Positions 23,980 through 35,951 of a stretch of DNA of 64,000 bases are shown one piece after another (within the stretch, counting starts at the first letter, position 1; each line of letters begins with the position of its first letter). The position numbers were made by a program, and so were the translations under genes. The notes under the pieces were generated by a model that saw only the letters and a list, made by a program, of their open reading frames with translations, had not been told where the DNA came from and made no database searches. The stretch is from Amoeboaphelidium protococcarum (lineage: Eukaryota > Aphelidiomycota > Aphelidea), in assembly GCA_023515745.1 (NCBI GenBank), contig JALECJ010000005.1, forward strand, positions 806,001-870,000, given 5' to 3'.

Positions 23980-26559
23980 TCAATTTCCAAGTGTGCCCAG
24001 ATCTGTAATAGTTTTCCGTCGTATTCTTAGTCTACCATCACCCTTGACCAGATTGTCGTTACTACCTTACAATGGCGGCGACAACTCATCCGCCTCAATC
24101 AAAGCATCATTCGCCGGGTGATTGGCATTCTGTGGACTGGGCGACGGAACTGACAACTTGTATTGCACACTAAAAGCTTTCAGATCAGTCTAGATCTAAT
24201 CAACAGCCTTAGCTTCTTGGACAGTCTTCTTACTAGATTTACCGCGCAAGAACGCTGCCTGGGCTTTTAATGCCGTACGCGCATCTCGTAAGCTCCCATA
24301 TTGAGAAAATCGGTGCTTCGGACCCAGCTGTCCTTAGACTGCAGATTCATCAGTGATCGAGCTTTAAGAATGCGAAAGCTCATCGTAGCTTAGATCTTTT
24401 AGCGAGTATGTTTTCTCAATCATAAACTTGGCAGCTTCAGCTCTGCTTATGGTAAGCTCAGATAACTTGCGTTTCTTATCCAACTCCCTCTCTTCTTCAT
24501 CCTCAATCTAAGCGCGCAGTATTTCCAGAAAGCGCTCTTACTCTTCTTTGTGACTAAAGCCAAGATCAATCAAATGTCCATTAATATTCACCAACTGGAC
24601 AATGAAGGGATGACAGGCCGAACTTTTCGATAGAGCCGACATTGTGATATAATTGAAAAAGTATCTAAATTAGTATCTAACACCAGCAACTGCACTGCTA
24701 GGACGAGACGACACAGTTCCACTAGCACTGGACACCCTCTCTCTACCAGAGTATTGCTGTTCACGCTCCTTCAAATCGGCCACGTTCTTTGATAGATTAG
24801 ATCTCGACAAGGACGCGTGCGAATCACTTTACATAGTCACATATTAGCTCAACTGCATTCCGTGTCGCGGCTTAACAATCAAAAGTATATCATTGCAGAC
24901 GAATAAAGTTCGCTCGTGCCTGTGAGTGTTAGGTTTGCCTATATCAGGAATTTAGTATGCAGTGAATTCAGCAACTACTTCACGCCCCGCTGTCTGAAGA
25001 GCATCTTGTTTTCCCTCCAGCTTGGATAAAATATCACGAAAATGCCATTCACCATCATGGTCATTCATCTTGATCTCATTGTTTATGATGTTATAATAAA
25101 GTTACTCCATAAAAGGACGAGGAAGATCTTCCTTATTATTAATACCGCGATTATTACGCAGAAAGTCAGTCAGTGACATTTTCTTCTTCACATTCGGATT
25201 ATGGGCATCAGTGTTCAGCATAATCAAACTAAACGCCAAAATATAAGCAGTATCTGGGGACTGAAACACGTCAGAGTTGTCTTGACAAAACTTTCGAGCA
25301 AACTCGTTCATAATACGATCAATCTTCTACGCTTCTCCGGGCAGTCGGAAGGTTTATAACAACATTCTGAGCGCATCATCAAACGACAGATTCTAAAAAT
25401 CTAATTCATCAACAAAATGATGTAGCACCTAGTTTGACATGGAATCACCTATGCCAAGATACTCCCCAATTTTCACTTTGGATAGTCCTGGATGAGTTAA
25501 TAAAAATTTCGCGACATCTTTAGAGTCGGAGCCACATTGAGCCATTTAAATCGCGCTTTATATTCCCTTGGATGGATTCTCGTTAAATAAGTTGGTGACT
25601 TTTCTAATTGCTTTTTTCTCCTTCTATGCATCTAGCATTTCATTTGACAATAGCGTCGATGTCTATGTATCATGCTGTATCTAAGATTCTGAGCTTGGTG
25701 ACGTTTATGATTCTAGTTGAAACCTCAAGAGCAACTCTTATGATGGACTGATCTGATTAGCATGGGCGAGCATTAGCATGACACTTTTCCGTCTGCTTTC
25801 CTTAATCAATGACAGATTGCGACTCTATTACATTTTATCCAGCATGAGACCATAATGTCTTTTCATTCTATAGAATCTATAATAACGTTGGATGGTAATC
25901 GCTGCAGCTTAAGCTTTTTCTTGACGTTTGACATCTGATTAATCGAAACCTGCCTAGTTTCTGCTTTATGTCGTCGCGCTGATATCAATTAATAAATCTG
26001 TGGAAAATAATACATTATGCTCCCTCTATAAATCGTTCATTGACAGTGACTTTCGGAAACTTGATGAGGATTTTCGCTATTATGATTGTACTGGTGGTCC
26101 CAACACGAATGATGCAGGTCCACCCTAGTTCAGCAGTTTCTTCTAGCTCTCCTTCAAACTCTCGCGGATCCTTCGCCTATCTCCAGATTTAAGTTTCTTG
26201 TGTCCTCTACGCGTCAATGGCTTCTATGACGGACTTTACGGGCTTTCAGGTGTAGGAGAGAGCTTACTGCCATTATCAACTCTAGAGGATAGAGCCAGCT
26301 TCTGTTGATCAAACTTTTCAGGTGCCGATTTACGAGCCTTCATTTAACTCACCTTTCTCTTCTATTAAATTTACGAATGAACCTGTTGTTATTGTTGCTA
26401 TTAGATTGACTGTTGTGCGTTATCAACCACTGCAATAGTAGAACTTTTAAGCACTAGTTACTGTGATGACTGGATATCTGATGCTTGAGTTTTAACATTT
26501 AGCAGCTGCTGGTCCATTCCACCGTGAACGTTTCGATCTGATTCTTACACCGAATCCAT
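23980..26559 (-). CDS. ARF guanine-nucleotide exchange factor with IQ, Sec7 and PH domains (IQSEC/BRAG-like)
   Basis: 859 aa, minus strand, one continuous frame from ATG 26559 to TGA 23980. The N-terminus is Gln/Ser-rich and basic. An IQ motif is at about 215-235 (AAAITIQRYYRFYRMKRHYG). The Sec7 domain is about 325-515: VAKFLLTHPGLSKVKIGEYL, then TAYILAFSLIMLNTDAHNPN, the invariant SLIMLNTDxHNP motif, then NNRGINNKEDLP. The catalytic Glu region is KIGEYL. A PH domain follows (about 530-680: RTLFVCNDILLIV), and an acidic coil. This order is that of IQSEC1-3. It is expected to activate ARF GTPases at membranes. It is directly upstream of the IQ-BAG gene on the same strand. Confidence 0.9.
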
Positions 26560-27032
26560 GATTACTGTATTGTTATAAACCTGCTAATGCATTTGAATAA
26601 GTGTAAAAGAAAACATGGTATCTGTAAATAATTGTTGATTATAGCATTTGTGTAAAATCAGGGCTATTTATAAGCTGTTGCTCTGATACGAGGCCCGTTT
26701 CACTTCTCAACACAAGTCACCTCGCGCGGTTGTCAATCAACTCGGCAATCAAGACGGCAGTTGTTGAAACGCGTTTAAAGTTTTCGCCACTGCTCGCTTT
26801 CAGTCGAACTCGAAGAGAGACATTCAATCATCCTCCTGGCCTGGCGAGATTTGACTTTTATAGAGCCGAGAGAAGTTGAGTATTTATTTCGTCCATTGCG
26901 CTCGGTGTTTTGCTTTCCGCCGTCTGTCTTTAAACGCGGTGACTCTTTTTTTCATTCAGCCAGCAGAAAAGTGCCTAACTGAGATCTTGTCTTCTTTCTG
27001 AACATTAAACATCACCTCGAGTATTTAGGAAT
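26560..27032. promoter_or_regulatory. divergent promoter region (ARF-GEF gene / KAP95)
   Basis: 473 bp between two divergent start codons. It holds acgcgttta at about 26770 and aaacgcggtg at about 26934 (MCB-like ACGCG cores) and CT-rich runs before the KAP95 start. No coding frame is recognised. Confidence 0.5.
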
Positions 27033-29704
27033 ATGAGCGTTAACTTTGGGTAGATTTTTGCCAAGACTCTCTCACCAGGTATGACTTGAATTAATTACGT
27101 GACTGAGCACAGTTGATTGTGAATTTAATCTTGAATCGTGTAGTCCAGTCTGAAAGAGACCAGGCTTTGCGTCAGTTGCAATAAGCCGCGTAGGAGAACT
27201 TTGGACAATTCGTGTTGGGTCTTGCCACTGAGCTGGCTAGAGGAGACCAGGCGCCAGCTATGAGATCTGCTGCTGGTCTGCAATTGAAGAATAATTTGAC
27301 CGCCAAGGATTTTGCCAGACGGGTGTTATTACAGTAGAAATGGCAGACTGTTGATAGCGGTGTCAAGAGTCAGGTGAAGCAGTTGACTCTCTCGGCTCTG
27401 ACTGCCACTGAAAAGCTGGTGACCACTACTGCTGGTTAGGCCATTGCTGTAATTGCAGCCATAGAGTTGCCTATGAATGCATGGCCAGAACTTATCTAAA
27501 CGCTGATGAATAATGTCGCTGCGTAGTCAAGTTCTAATGAATTAAAGTAGGCCACTTTGCAGACCATTGGTTTTCTTTGCGAAGAAGTTGCACCTGAAGC
27601 CTTGGAGAATTATTCCAATGAAATTCTGACTGCAGTTGTGCAAGGTGCGCGCAAAGGTCAGAGTCCTGCCATTCTTATCGCTGCTCTTAGAGCTATGACC
27701 AATTCGTTGGAGTTTATTAGACGCAATTTCGACAATCCTAAAGAGCGGGACTTTATAATGCAAGTTGTTTGTGAGGCCACCACAGTCACGGAGAGTGGAG
27801 AAGTTGTGAGTGCTGCATTTGAGTGTCTGGTCAGAATAATGTCTCTGTACTATGATCATATGCTGGTATACATGCGACAGGCTCTATTTGGGCTGACTAT
27901 TAATGGAATGACTAGTCAAGACACTAACATTGCTCTTTAGGCCATAGAATTTTGGTCAACCGTTTGTGATGAAGAAATCGCGTTGATGGAAGAGGCAGAG
28001 GAGGCTATGGAGTTTGGTGAGTAACCAGAAAGAGTCAGTCAGAACTTTGCTAGAGCTGCTGCTCCCAATGTCGTGCCTGTCTTATTGCAACTGCTGACTT
28101 AGTAGGAAGAGGGTATAGATGAGGATGAATGGACACCTTTTATGGCTGCAGCTACTGCTTTGTCTCTGTTTGCCGAGTGTATTTAGAACGATGTTGTACC
28201 ATTGGTTGTTCCGTTTGTAGAGGCTAACATTACCAAGTCAGAGTGGAGATTGAGAGAAGCTTCAGTCATGGCGTTTGGCTCCATCCTGAATGGTCCAGAT
28301 AGCTAGATACTATAGCAGCTGATTACTTAGGCAATGCCAGTTCTATTGCAGCTGATGAGTGATCAAAATGTGCAAGTAAAAGATGGAGCTGCGTGGACCT
28401 TGGGCAAGATTTGTGAATTACATTCTGCATGTATTAAAGGCAGTCAGATGCTTACCTCGGTCATTGAGGCGCTGCTTAGAGCTCTATAAGACTCCCCTAA
28501 GGTGGCTGCTAGTGCTTCGTGGGCATTGATGAATTTGGCTAATGAACTAGGTGTGGATGACCAGGACGAGGTGACATATGCTCTTTCACCTTTCTTTGAT
28601 GCCGCGGTGAATGCATTGTTAAATGCAGCCCAGAGAAGTGATGCAGTAGAGCATTAGTTGAAGACTTCCGCGTACGAAGCGCTGGCTAATTTCATTTAAT
28701 ACTGTGCTTAAGATTGTCTTAAAACTGTTGATAATGCAGCCAACGTTGTTCTCTCGCGACTTGAGTTTTCTATACAATAAGGAAGTTAGGCATTGGGAGC
28801 GGATGATTTAAATGAACAGGCTGAGCTGTAACTTGCTCTGTGCTCTGTAGTATAAAGTTTGGCCAGAAGATTAAAGAGAGGAATTACTGCGTACTCTGAT
28901 CGCATTATGACATCTCTGCTGAAGATTCTCACTCAGTCTTCAAAAAATACCACGACTGTGGAAGACGTCTTTGTTGCTATCGGAGTCCTTATTAACTGCA
29001 TGGGGCAGGACTTTTAACGCTATGCAGATATGTTTGTACCTTTCCTTTGCCAGGCTTTGTAGAATCATACTGAGCATTAATTGTGTTAGATTGCCGTTGG
29101 CGTCGTTGGAGATCTTTGTCGTGCATTGAATGATCAAGTGGTAGTGTACTGCGAGAAGTTTATGACTCTGCTAGTCTAAAATCTATAAAGTGAAGTTTTG
29201 CACAGGGAGGTGAAGCCGCCCATTTTATCGTGCTTTGGAGACATATCCCTGGCGATTGAATCAAAGTTTGAGCCATTTTTGCAAGTCACAATGACTGTAT
29301 TGCAACAGGCTGCTCAGATGTAGGCCGACCCACATGATTTGGACATGGTCGACTATGTGTGTACGTTGCGAGAAGGTATTTTGGAAGCATTGACCGGAAT
29401 TGTTTAAGGATTTAAGATGAACGGCAAGGGCAAGCTGCTGCTGTAATACGCGGAGACGATGCTTGCCTTTGTGTATGAGATCTTCCAAGATTAGAACAAG
29501 ACGGAGCCACTGGTGAGAGGTGCTATTGGCCTCTTGGGCGATATGGCCGACGCGATGGGCGCTGATCTGAAACAGTTTCTCACTGGCGCGTGGGTGGAAG
29601 CTTTCTTCAAAGAGGCGAGAGCTGACAGATCGTTCTCTGTTCAAACACGCGAAGTTATCAGATGGTCAAGGAGCTTGGTGAAGTAGGTGGTCTCTGGTCC
29701 TTGA
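27033..29704 (+). CDS. KAP95: importin subunit beta-1 (karyopherin 95)
   Basis: Exons 27033-27078 and 27144-29704, 868 aa; the intron 27079-27143 is GTATGA...TGTAG. The protein is an array of HEAT repeats: [19 protein letters not shown] at the N-terminal importin domain, [61 protein letters not shown], all at expected spacing. Yeast KAP95 has 861 aa. It carries cNLS cargo with importin alpha through nuclear pores and is released by Ran-GTP. Dozens of its Gln codons are TAG or TAA (for example VVQSLARRL), making it a good test gene for the code. Confidence 0.98.
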
Positions 29705-29867
29705 ATTGTGGAGTGACGTTGGTACATACTTGATAACGATAATAACGAAGGCATATAAACTTAACTGCATTGAAATATTATGTTTTTCAACTTTCTTTTT
29801 CATTTTTACTTCACATACACAACCGTTTTTCTTACTTTTTAAAAATTAATCACAGTGATATATCGAC

Positions 29868-31430
29868 ATGAAGCAGTGTCATTATGAGTTGCTAGGAGTT
29901 GCGCGTACAGCGTAAGATGATGAGATTAAGAAGGCTTATAGGAAATTGGCTTTACAGTGGCATCCTGATAAAAACCCGGACAAGGTTGACGAAGCGACAA
30001 GTAGATTTAGATTGATTCAGGAAGCTTATGATATTCTATCTGATCCTCAGGAGCGATCTTGGTATGATAGTCATAGAAATTAAATTCTTAGAAATTCTAA
30101 AGATTAAGCGGAATAGTAGCATTATTTCGAGGATATTGTGGATGTTAATCATTACTTCTCTACGTCGGTTTACGATGGATTTAATGATAGTCCGAACGGT
30201 TTCTATGCTGTTTATAGGAGCGTGTATGAAGAGCTTGTATAGCAGGAAATCAAGGCGGGTAACAGCGACATGTTCCAGATGTCATTTGGCTCTCTAAATA
30301 CTGATTACCAGACTCTGAAATCCTTCTACGGTTACTGGACGTCGTTTTCAACCTCGCTGGATTTCGCATGGGTCGACAAGTATCGCGCGGCTGATGAACA
30401 TAATCGACGCGTCCGCCGTGTGGTTGGCAAAGAGAACAAGAAATTTAGAGAGCAGGCCAAGCGCGAGTATAATGATAGTGTCCGAGCTCTAACCAAGTTT
30501 GTGCAGCGACGTGATGAGCGGTGGAAACGTTTGCATGAAGAAGCGAAAGCTGCATAAGAGGCCAGGTAGACTATAGAAAGGCGTAGAGTGGCTGAAGAGA
30601 GAGCGGAATTACTTCGAAAGGGAGAATTCTTTCAAGAGTAGGAATGGATGAAAGTTCATGAAGATCGGCTGGACCAGCTTTTGGATGAAGAGTATGAAGA
30701 CGTTTATTAATCTGGAACTGCAGATGTCAATGATGGCGACTTTGATGAAGATGACTCGTTTGAACAAGATTTCTTCTGTGTTCTGTGTGATAAAAGTTTC
30801 AAGTCTGATAAATAGCTAAGTAATCATGAGCGAAGCAAGAAGCATTAAAAGATGGAGAAGCTGGTAAGAGAACAGATGCTGAAAGATGACGAATTATATA
30901 ATTAACTAAATGACGTTGATGCAAGTTCTGAAGAAGTTCAAGACGCGTCAGAATCTCCTTTAGATGAATAATAAGATTAGTAGACTGATGAAATCGATTC
31001 TGATGACGGATTAATGGAGAAGGGTGCCTTTGATCAAGAGCAGGATTTGGACTAATCTGCTTCATCGAGTAATTCATCCACAGGGTCTTTATCATCTGAG
31101 AGTGAGTACGGTGAGCCTGAAGTAGTGGAGGGAATTAAATCTATAGAAATATCAGATTAAGATGAAAAGTAGCATAAAGGTGATCAATAGGAAGAGCGCC
31201 AGTCTACCGGTACTCAAGTAGACTAAGCCTCATAAAGTTAGACCAAAAAGAGCGGTTCTAGGAGGGCCAAAGGTAAGAATGCGCAATCTTCATCATTTTA
31301 AGGTCTGGCATGTCATGTATGTTCAATGCAATTTGAGACCAGGAACAAGTTATTTCGACACATTGAAGCCACTGGACACGCATTGGCCGTAGAAGGTGGT
31401 AAGAAGCGGGGCAAGCGCAAAAATAAATGA
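29868..31430 (+). CDS. JJJ1: JJJ1/DNAJC21-type J protein, 60S ribosome biogenesis
   Basis: 520 aa, one exon, TGA at 31428. The N-terminal J domain (residues 4-70) has HPDKNPD, the HPD motif for Hsp70 stimulation. A long charged helical region follows ([18 protein letters not shown]). Two C2H2 zinc fingers, [23 protein letters not shown] at about 300 and [20 protein letters not shown] near the C-terminus, bracket an acidic Ser/Gln-rich linker. This is the JJJ1 layout (yeast 590 aa). JJJ1 helps Ssa recycle ARX1 and REI1 from cytoplasmic pre-60S particles, the same pathway as LSG1 in this window. Confidence 0.95.
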
Positions 31431-31566
31431 AATACTTTTATTACTAAAATATATATTAAGTTCATTCCAATCTGTTCACTATTATATTTTTTTGTTTTTT
31501 GTTTTATTTTATTCTCAGTTAGATAATACGAATCTTAAACTATAATCAGTCAAGATCCTGCTGGCG

Positions 31567-32736
31567 TCAGTATTGATACTCTCGCTATGGTCTCTGCTAT
31601 TATTGTTAATGCTGATAGCGATGTTGATAATTCCTCGTACCTTTCACATTATTACTATAGTTATTGTTGCTATTGTTGCTGTTATTGTAGTCTTGACGTC
31701 CAACTATAAATCCGGTAAACTATTGCTATTATTGCAACTACTACGCGTCATCACCATGTCTATCTCCAACGTTACTGCCATTATTCTACTGCATCTTCCC
31801 CTTCAAATGTCGTGGATTACCAAGTGGCATAATCTGAGCATTCAAATGCTTATTCCAATGCTGGTATGGCAGCAACTCTGGCTACTTCACCTTTATCCAT
31901 TTCCGTGTACTCTCAGGCTCAGACTGCGGATAATACGAAAACATAGATCCATTACCACCACCTTCTATAGATCTTACAGACAAATCACTTCTCACAGCAG
32001 GTGAAGACAGATCACTCTTAATGCTCTTCACATCGTCAAACTGAGATCCGCATGATGTCAGATCCGGCACGGATGATCCATTGTGCATGGAGTGATTATG
32101 ATTATGATGATTATGCTGCAACGATAACTATTGAGACTGTTAGGGATAATTATGCGAATATCGGGGATGCTTATTATAGCTAATATCGGAACTTCTAGTT
32201 CTACGCAAATACTCCTTCTCATCGTGGCTACTCCATATCGACTGTACGTACCCCTTGTCCACTACTGTAGGTTGACTGTGAACAATATTACCACCGTCAA
32301 ATTGATTGTCGCCAATATAACTACTTCCGTTACTTCTGCTCTCACACCGATTGAAAAGTTAAGTCTAATGTGTACCGCCATTATTCGATACTGTTGATTA
32401 TTGCTGCCACACACGCTAATCGTCACTCCATCCAGCAACTGAGACTTCACTCTAGCTCGCCCTGTCTTAATCTCCCATTCTCATTTATGGAGTAGATAAC
32501 TTAACACCACTATAATCATCCGGTACCTAACTAGAACTAAAGGATTGATATTGTTGAATCTGCTCACAGGGCCTAGCAATCTTGCGCCATGAGGCCCCAG
32601 TAGACTACGCAGATGATATCAGGGACGGGTCCAGAGATGTAGATGATGATGCTGATGATGTATATTTCCCTTACTACTACCATCTAGGAGCTACCGGAGC
32701 AGTCACAGCAACACCATTATAATATTTATCGGCCAT
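31567..32736 (-). CDS. Asn/Gln/Ser-rich low-complexity protein, unidentified
   Basis: 389 aa, minus strand, ATG 32736, TGA 31567, open throughout. The composition is prion-like: Gln runs encoded partly by TAG/TAA, HNHHNHNH, NNSNNSNNN, and a Ser-rich regulatory-looking stretch (DVKSIKSDLSSPAVRSDLSVRS). One more ordered patch near residue 280-315 reads STRKWIKVKQPELLPYQHW. No domain is recognised. Such proteins are often mRNP or signalling scaffolds in fungi, but nothing here shows that. The long TGA-free frame and clean start make coding very likely. Confidence 0.75.
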
Positions 32737-33640
32737 TTATCACTCAAAACTCAAAAACTAACTGTAGGTTTACTATGTATATATATAAAAAGACGAGTAA
32801 AGCTTACCACTATCGAATGTGCAACTTATTGCTCTAATATCCAAAATTTATAATTATACTTTGATGTTGTCTTTTGGCAATCTTAATGTAATGTAGTTCA
32901 ACAATCAACCTTCTATATCTCGGAGTTTCAACAACAACAACAATTAGTTCAATTATATAGAAGTCGGGTATGCAGCTAATATCACGCCAAATATATCCAG
33001 ATTGTATATTGTATACTGTAAAGAGAGAGAGAGCCCAGGAATCGACGATGATATGACCAAAGATTGTAGACTAATCTCTATTAGTGACAGCAATTTGTAG
33101 AAAGAGAAGGAGTGCTATCTCTTGTAATAACGATAACAATGTGAAGCCCTTACGCAAGACAAAAGAGGACAAAGTCAAAGCCTTAATGTTGTCAATCAAT
33201 CAAAACACAGAAGACGATGATTATGATGAAATCGATCTATCCAACTGCAATCGCGAAATGGCGGCGGCGAGCGTGCTTGCCTGCGGATCGGGGGTAATAA
33301 TACGAATTCATTCACGAGATTCGCGTCAAGGGATGAATGTGTGTGTGTGGAGGAAGGTTCGAATGCCTGAGCGATCGTCCTCAACGTCAGGGCGCGCGCT
33401 TTGGTTGGTTGGTCGGTCGGATTGATTGTCCATGTATCGCTCGCGGAATGTTCCGAAAACCTTTTTATTGGCGCTAAAGCTGTTTCGAATGATTCACGCA
33501 GCAATCTGTAAACAATCAGCGAACAGACTGTGCATAGACTTTACTCTATATCTGTATCGCGTTGTTCTACTTCTCTTTGAATACTCACTCTCTTGAGACC
33601 GTTCATTCTTTTCTCTGTTAAATATTTACTATAGTGGAGA
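32737..33640. other. 904-bp divergent intergenic region with a GC-rich patch
   Basis: It separates the minus-strand N/Q-rich gene and the gene at 33641. About 33240-33430 is clearly richer in GC than its surroundings, with gcggcggcg, a (tg)n run and ggttggttggtcggtcgg. Open frames cross it on both strands, but no homologous protein is seen. Probably a promoter or upstream regulatory region. Confidence 0.5.
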
Positions 33641-34795
33641 ATGAGTATAATTTTGCTCGATAGGAATGGTATTATCAGATACCGTTTTGGTGACTGTGGA
33701 GATTAAAGTGATGTATAATTTATGCCTTTGATTACCACTTAGAATTTGTTAACAGAGTTACTAAATGGCTCTGACGATACTGATGATAATAGTTAAGGGA
33801 TCATGGTAAAAGCTGCCTCGTTTTATAAATCTTCTGGATAGTTCATCATGAAGGCGCTAGGTGATGATGATGTTGGTTATTTGTATTGCTGTGGTCTAAA
33901 TTAAGCGAGAGCGGAAACTGTAGTGAATATAGTTATCGATCTGATTAATATATGCTTAGATGACTTACATATAGATGGCGTTATAGACTTGGTTGACGGA
34001 AACACGTAGCTGGTTGAACTGATCAATTGTTGTTTAAAGACTATTACAGAGAGTCCATCCACTCTTTACTTTTAAGACTTGGCTATCAAAGATTATGTTA
34101 TTGTTGAATCTGAGTTAAGACAGTAGATTTAGGAGTTGCTTTAGATGCGAAGCTTACCATCGGCTATCTACCATAATGACACGCTGCTATACGTCCACGG
34201 GGACGTGTCTAATTCTCTTTTGCGGCTGTTCAATGTTCTTTATAGTGTCTACACCAGGCATATATAGTCAAATAGTGAAGAGTACAAGCTTAATGTGTCA
34301 GGTGATAGGGCGATTTATGTGAGGAATTTGAAAGATCCTGGCATTGTGTTGGTGTAATTACTCCCGCCTGATTATGATTCTGATTTGAGTAACTTCTCAT
34401 AGTTATCCAACTTAGATATTGCCGTTGACATGTAATATTCTCGTGTTCAGCTTCTTCCTTACCTTCATCGCTTCCCTGGACTGGTGTACTTTGTGCGAAT
34501 AGTAAATGGGTGTTAGTTGATTGTGCCGGATGAGGTTGGACTTATTTAGCGTGACGAATTAGATTTAGATTCAGACAGGTTGGAGCGTATAGTGGAAAGT
34601 GTCTAAAATGAGTTAATGGCAATATCGCTTCAATACCCCAAAGTCAGGAAAATGTTTAAACGTTGCGAAAACTTTACATATTGTATGTTTAGTGATGACC
34701 AGAACGATGGCAATTGTATCATATCAGCGTGGACTAATTATAACTAACCTGCACAAATTCTATAGTCGGTCATTGAAATAAACTCCGAGACATGA
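33641..34795 (+). CDS. unidentified 384-aa protein with longin-like N-terminus
   Basis: One exon, ATG 33641 to TGA 34793. It starts MSIILLDRNGIIRYRFGD, a beta-hairpin pattern typical of longin or roadblock folds. Later hydrophobic strands such as SAIYHNDTLLYVHGDVSNSL and PGLVYFVRIVNGCQLIVPDE suggest further alpha/beta layers. Three-longin proteins of the MON1/CCZ1/HPS/Fuzzy group have this size and start, but I see no signature that decides among them. There is no signal peptide or membrane helix. A long TGA-free frame with about 20 TAA/TAG-coded Gln supports a real gene. Confidence 0.7.
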
Positions 34796-34893
34796 CTGGT
34801 TTCTGTCGTGATAAATAAAACTCATGTATAATAGGTATAATCTGTAAAATATTTTACAATCCATATTTTGACGTGACAAGATCATCATCATTA

Positions 34894-35265
34894 TCACTCA
34901 TTACCAAACATTTTCTGAATCTTGATCAGCACCGAATCTTGAGCAGGATCATATGGATAATCCTTCGATGGAATCTCAACTATTACAGGAAACGCCATCT
35001 TCTACTACTCTGCCACTTAATCTCTTATTTCATTAGCCAAATACTGATTAATAAGAATAATTGCAATATCTTTCCGCTTACAAAACTACTAGAATGAAGC
35101 GATAATTTGATCCAGCGTCGTATTCTTATCCACAACCAGAAAGTTGGACGCCTTTGACACTGGGTCAACATTGCCAATGCCCGCCAGTAGGAGTCCAGTC
35201 ACACTGTCTTCATCTCCAATGGCCGCAATTAAATTTCGCTCTCTAAAAGACTAAGTTGTGCTCAT
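34894..35265 (-). CDS. VMA7: V-type ATPase subunit F
   Basis: 123 aa, minus strand, ATG 35265, TGA 34894. Family motifs in order: [20 protein letters not shown] (residues about 11-30), [47 protein letters not shown], matching yeast VMA7 (118 aa). Subunit F caps the rotor with subunit D in V1. There is no intron. It is convergent with the longin-like gene (about 98 bp between stops). Confidence 0.97.
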
Positions 35266-35364
35266 CACAATTATATCAGTAAGTTCTTTATAAATGTTAA
35301 TGAAAAAGGTGAATGAACGAGGAAAGAAGAGTGAGTACGTATGGGAGAGAACTGACGAGAGAAA

Positions 35365-35847
35365 TCACTTGTATAACTTTAAATGGCTGAGAATATCTCC
35401 AATTTCATTTTTGCGATACGGTTTAGTGCTTATGCATGTAGCGATGATCTCAGGCTACTCCATCCACGTAACATGATCAATCCCTCGTTGTTACAGCGAG
35501 GTGGACAGCTGCTTTAGTTATGCTTCATCTTCAATCTACAGCGGTGTTCGATCGATACATGATCTACTAATTCCCACCGAAGAACATTGAATTACCTGTA
35601 AAACTACTTTGTGCATATTTTGAGCATCTTTCAAGTATTCAGTCGTATTTGTATCATCTTTAAACTGATGCAGAGCGAGAGTTGAGGCGTGACACGCCTG
35701 GGCAATCACCGCGCCTCCAGGCCATTTGAGCATCTACAATAGACTTAAATTAGATACGGCTTATTTTAATTATAATTATAATATTTATACCTTAGATAAA
35801 TCCCGTCGCACTATAATGTACATTTTCAGTGGTTGCTACTATGACAT
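35365..35847 (-). CDS. PTRHD1-type putative peptidyl-tRNA hydrolase
   Basis: Three exons: 35847-35791, 35733-35596, 35535-35365, 121 aa. The introns (35734-35790, 35536-35595) both end TGTAG. It starts MSQQQPLKMYIIVRRDLSK, then MLKWPGGAVIAQACHASTLA, the PTH2-fold signature (K..GA..AQ..HA), then MHKVVLQIEDEAQLKQLS, GIDHVTWMEQPEIIATC, as in PTRHD1 (about 140 aa). Removing the second intron, 60 nt and TGA-free, is what restores the conserved MHKVVL...DE. PTH2-fold enzymes free peptides from tRNA; activity of the PTRHD1 branch is less certain. It is divergent from the ERF4 gene. Confidence 0.88.
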
Positions 35848-35951
35848 GATGATTCTTACTATTGACGCGAAATGGTCAAGGTAGTTGATCAGTTAAAAAT
35901 CTCTCTTGGTTGAAAGCAAGCAATTCGCGTCACAGAAATTGTACCTTATAA

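Noticed and set aside
24642-24642. Separate short gene starting at 24642 (minus)
   Set aside because: The frame upstream is open and in phase with the Sec7-PH gene, and this Met lies inside the PH domain.
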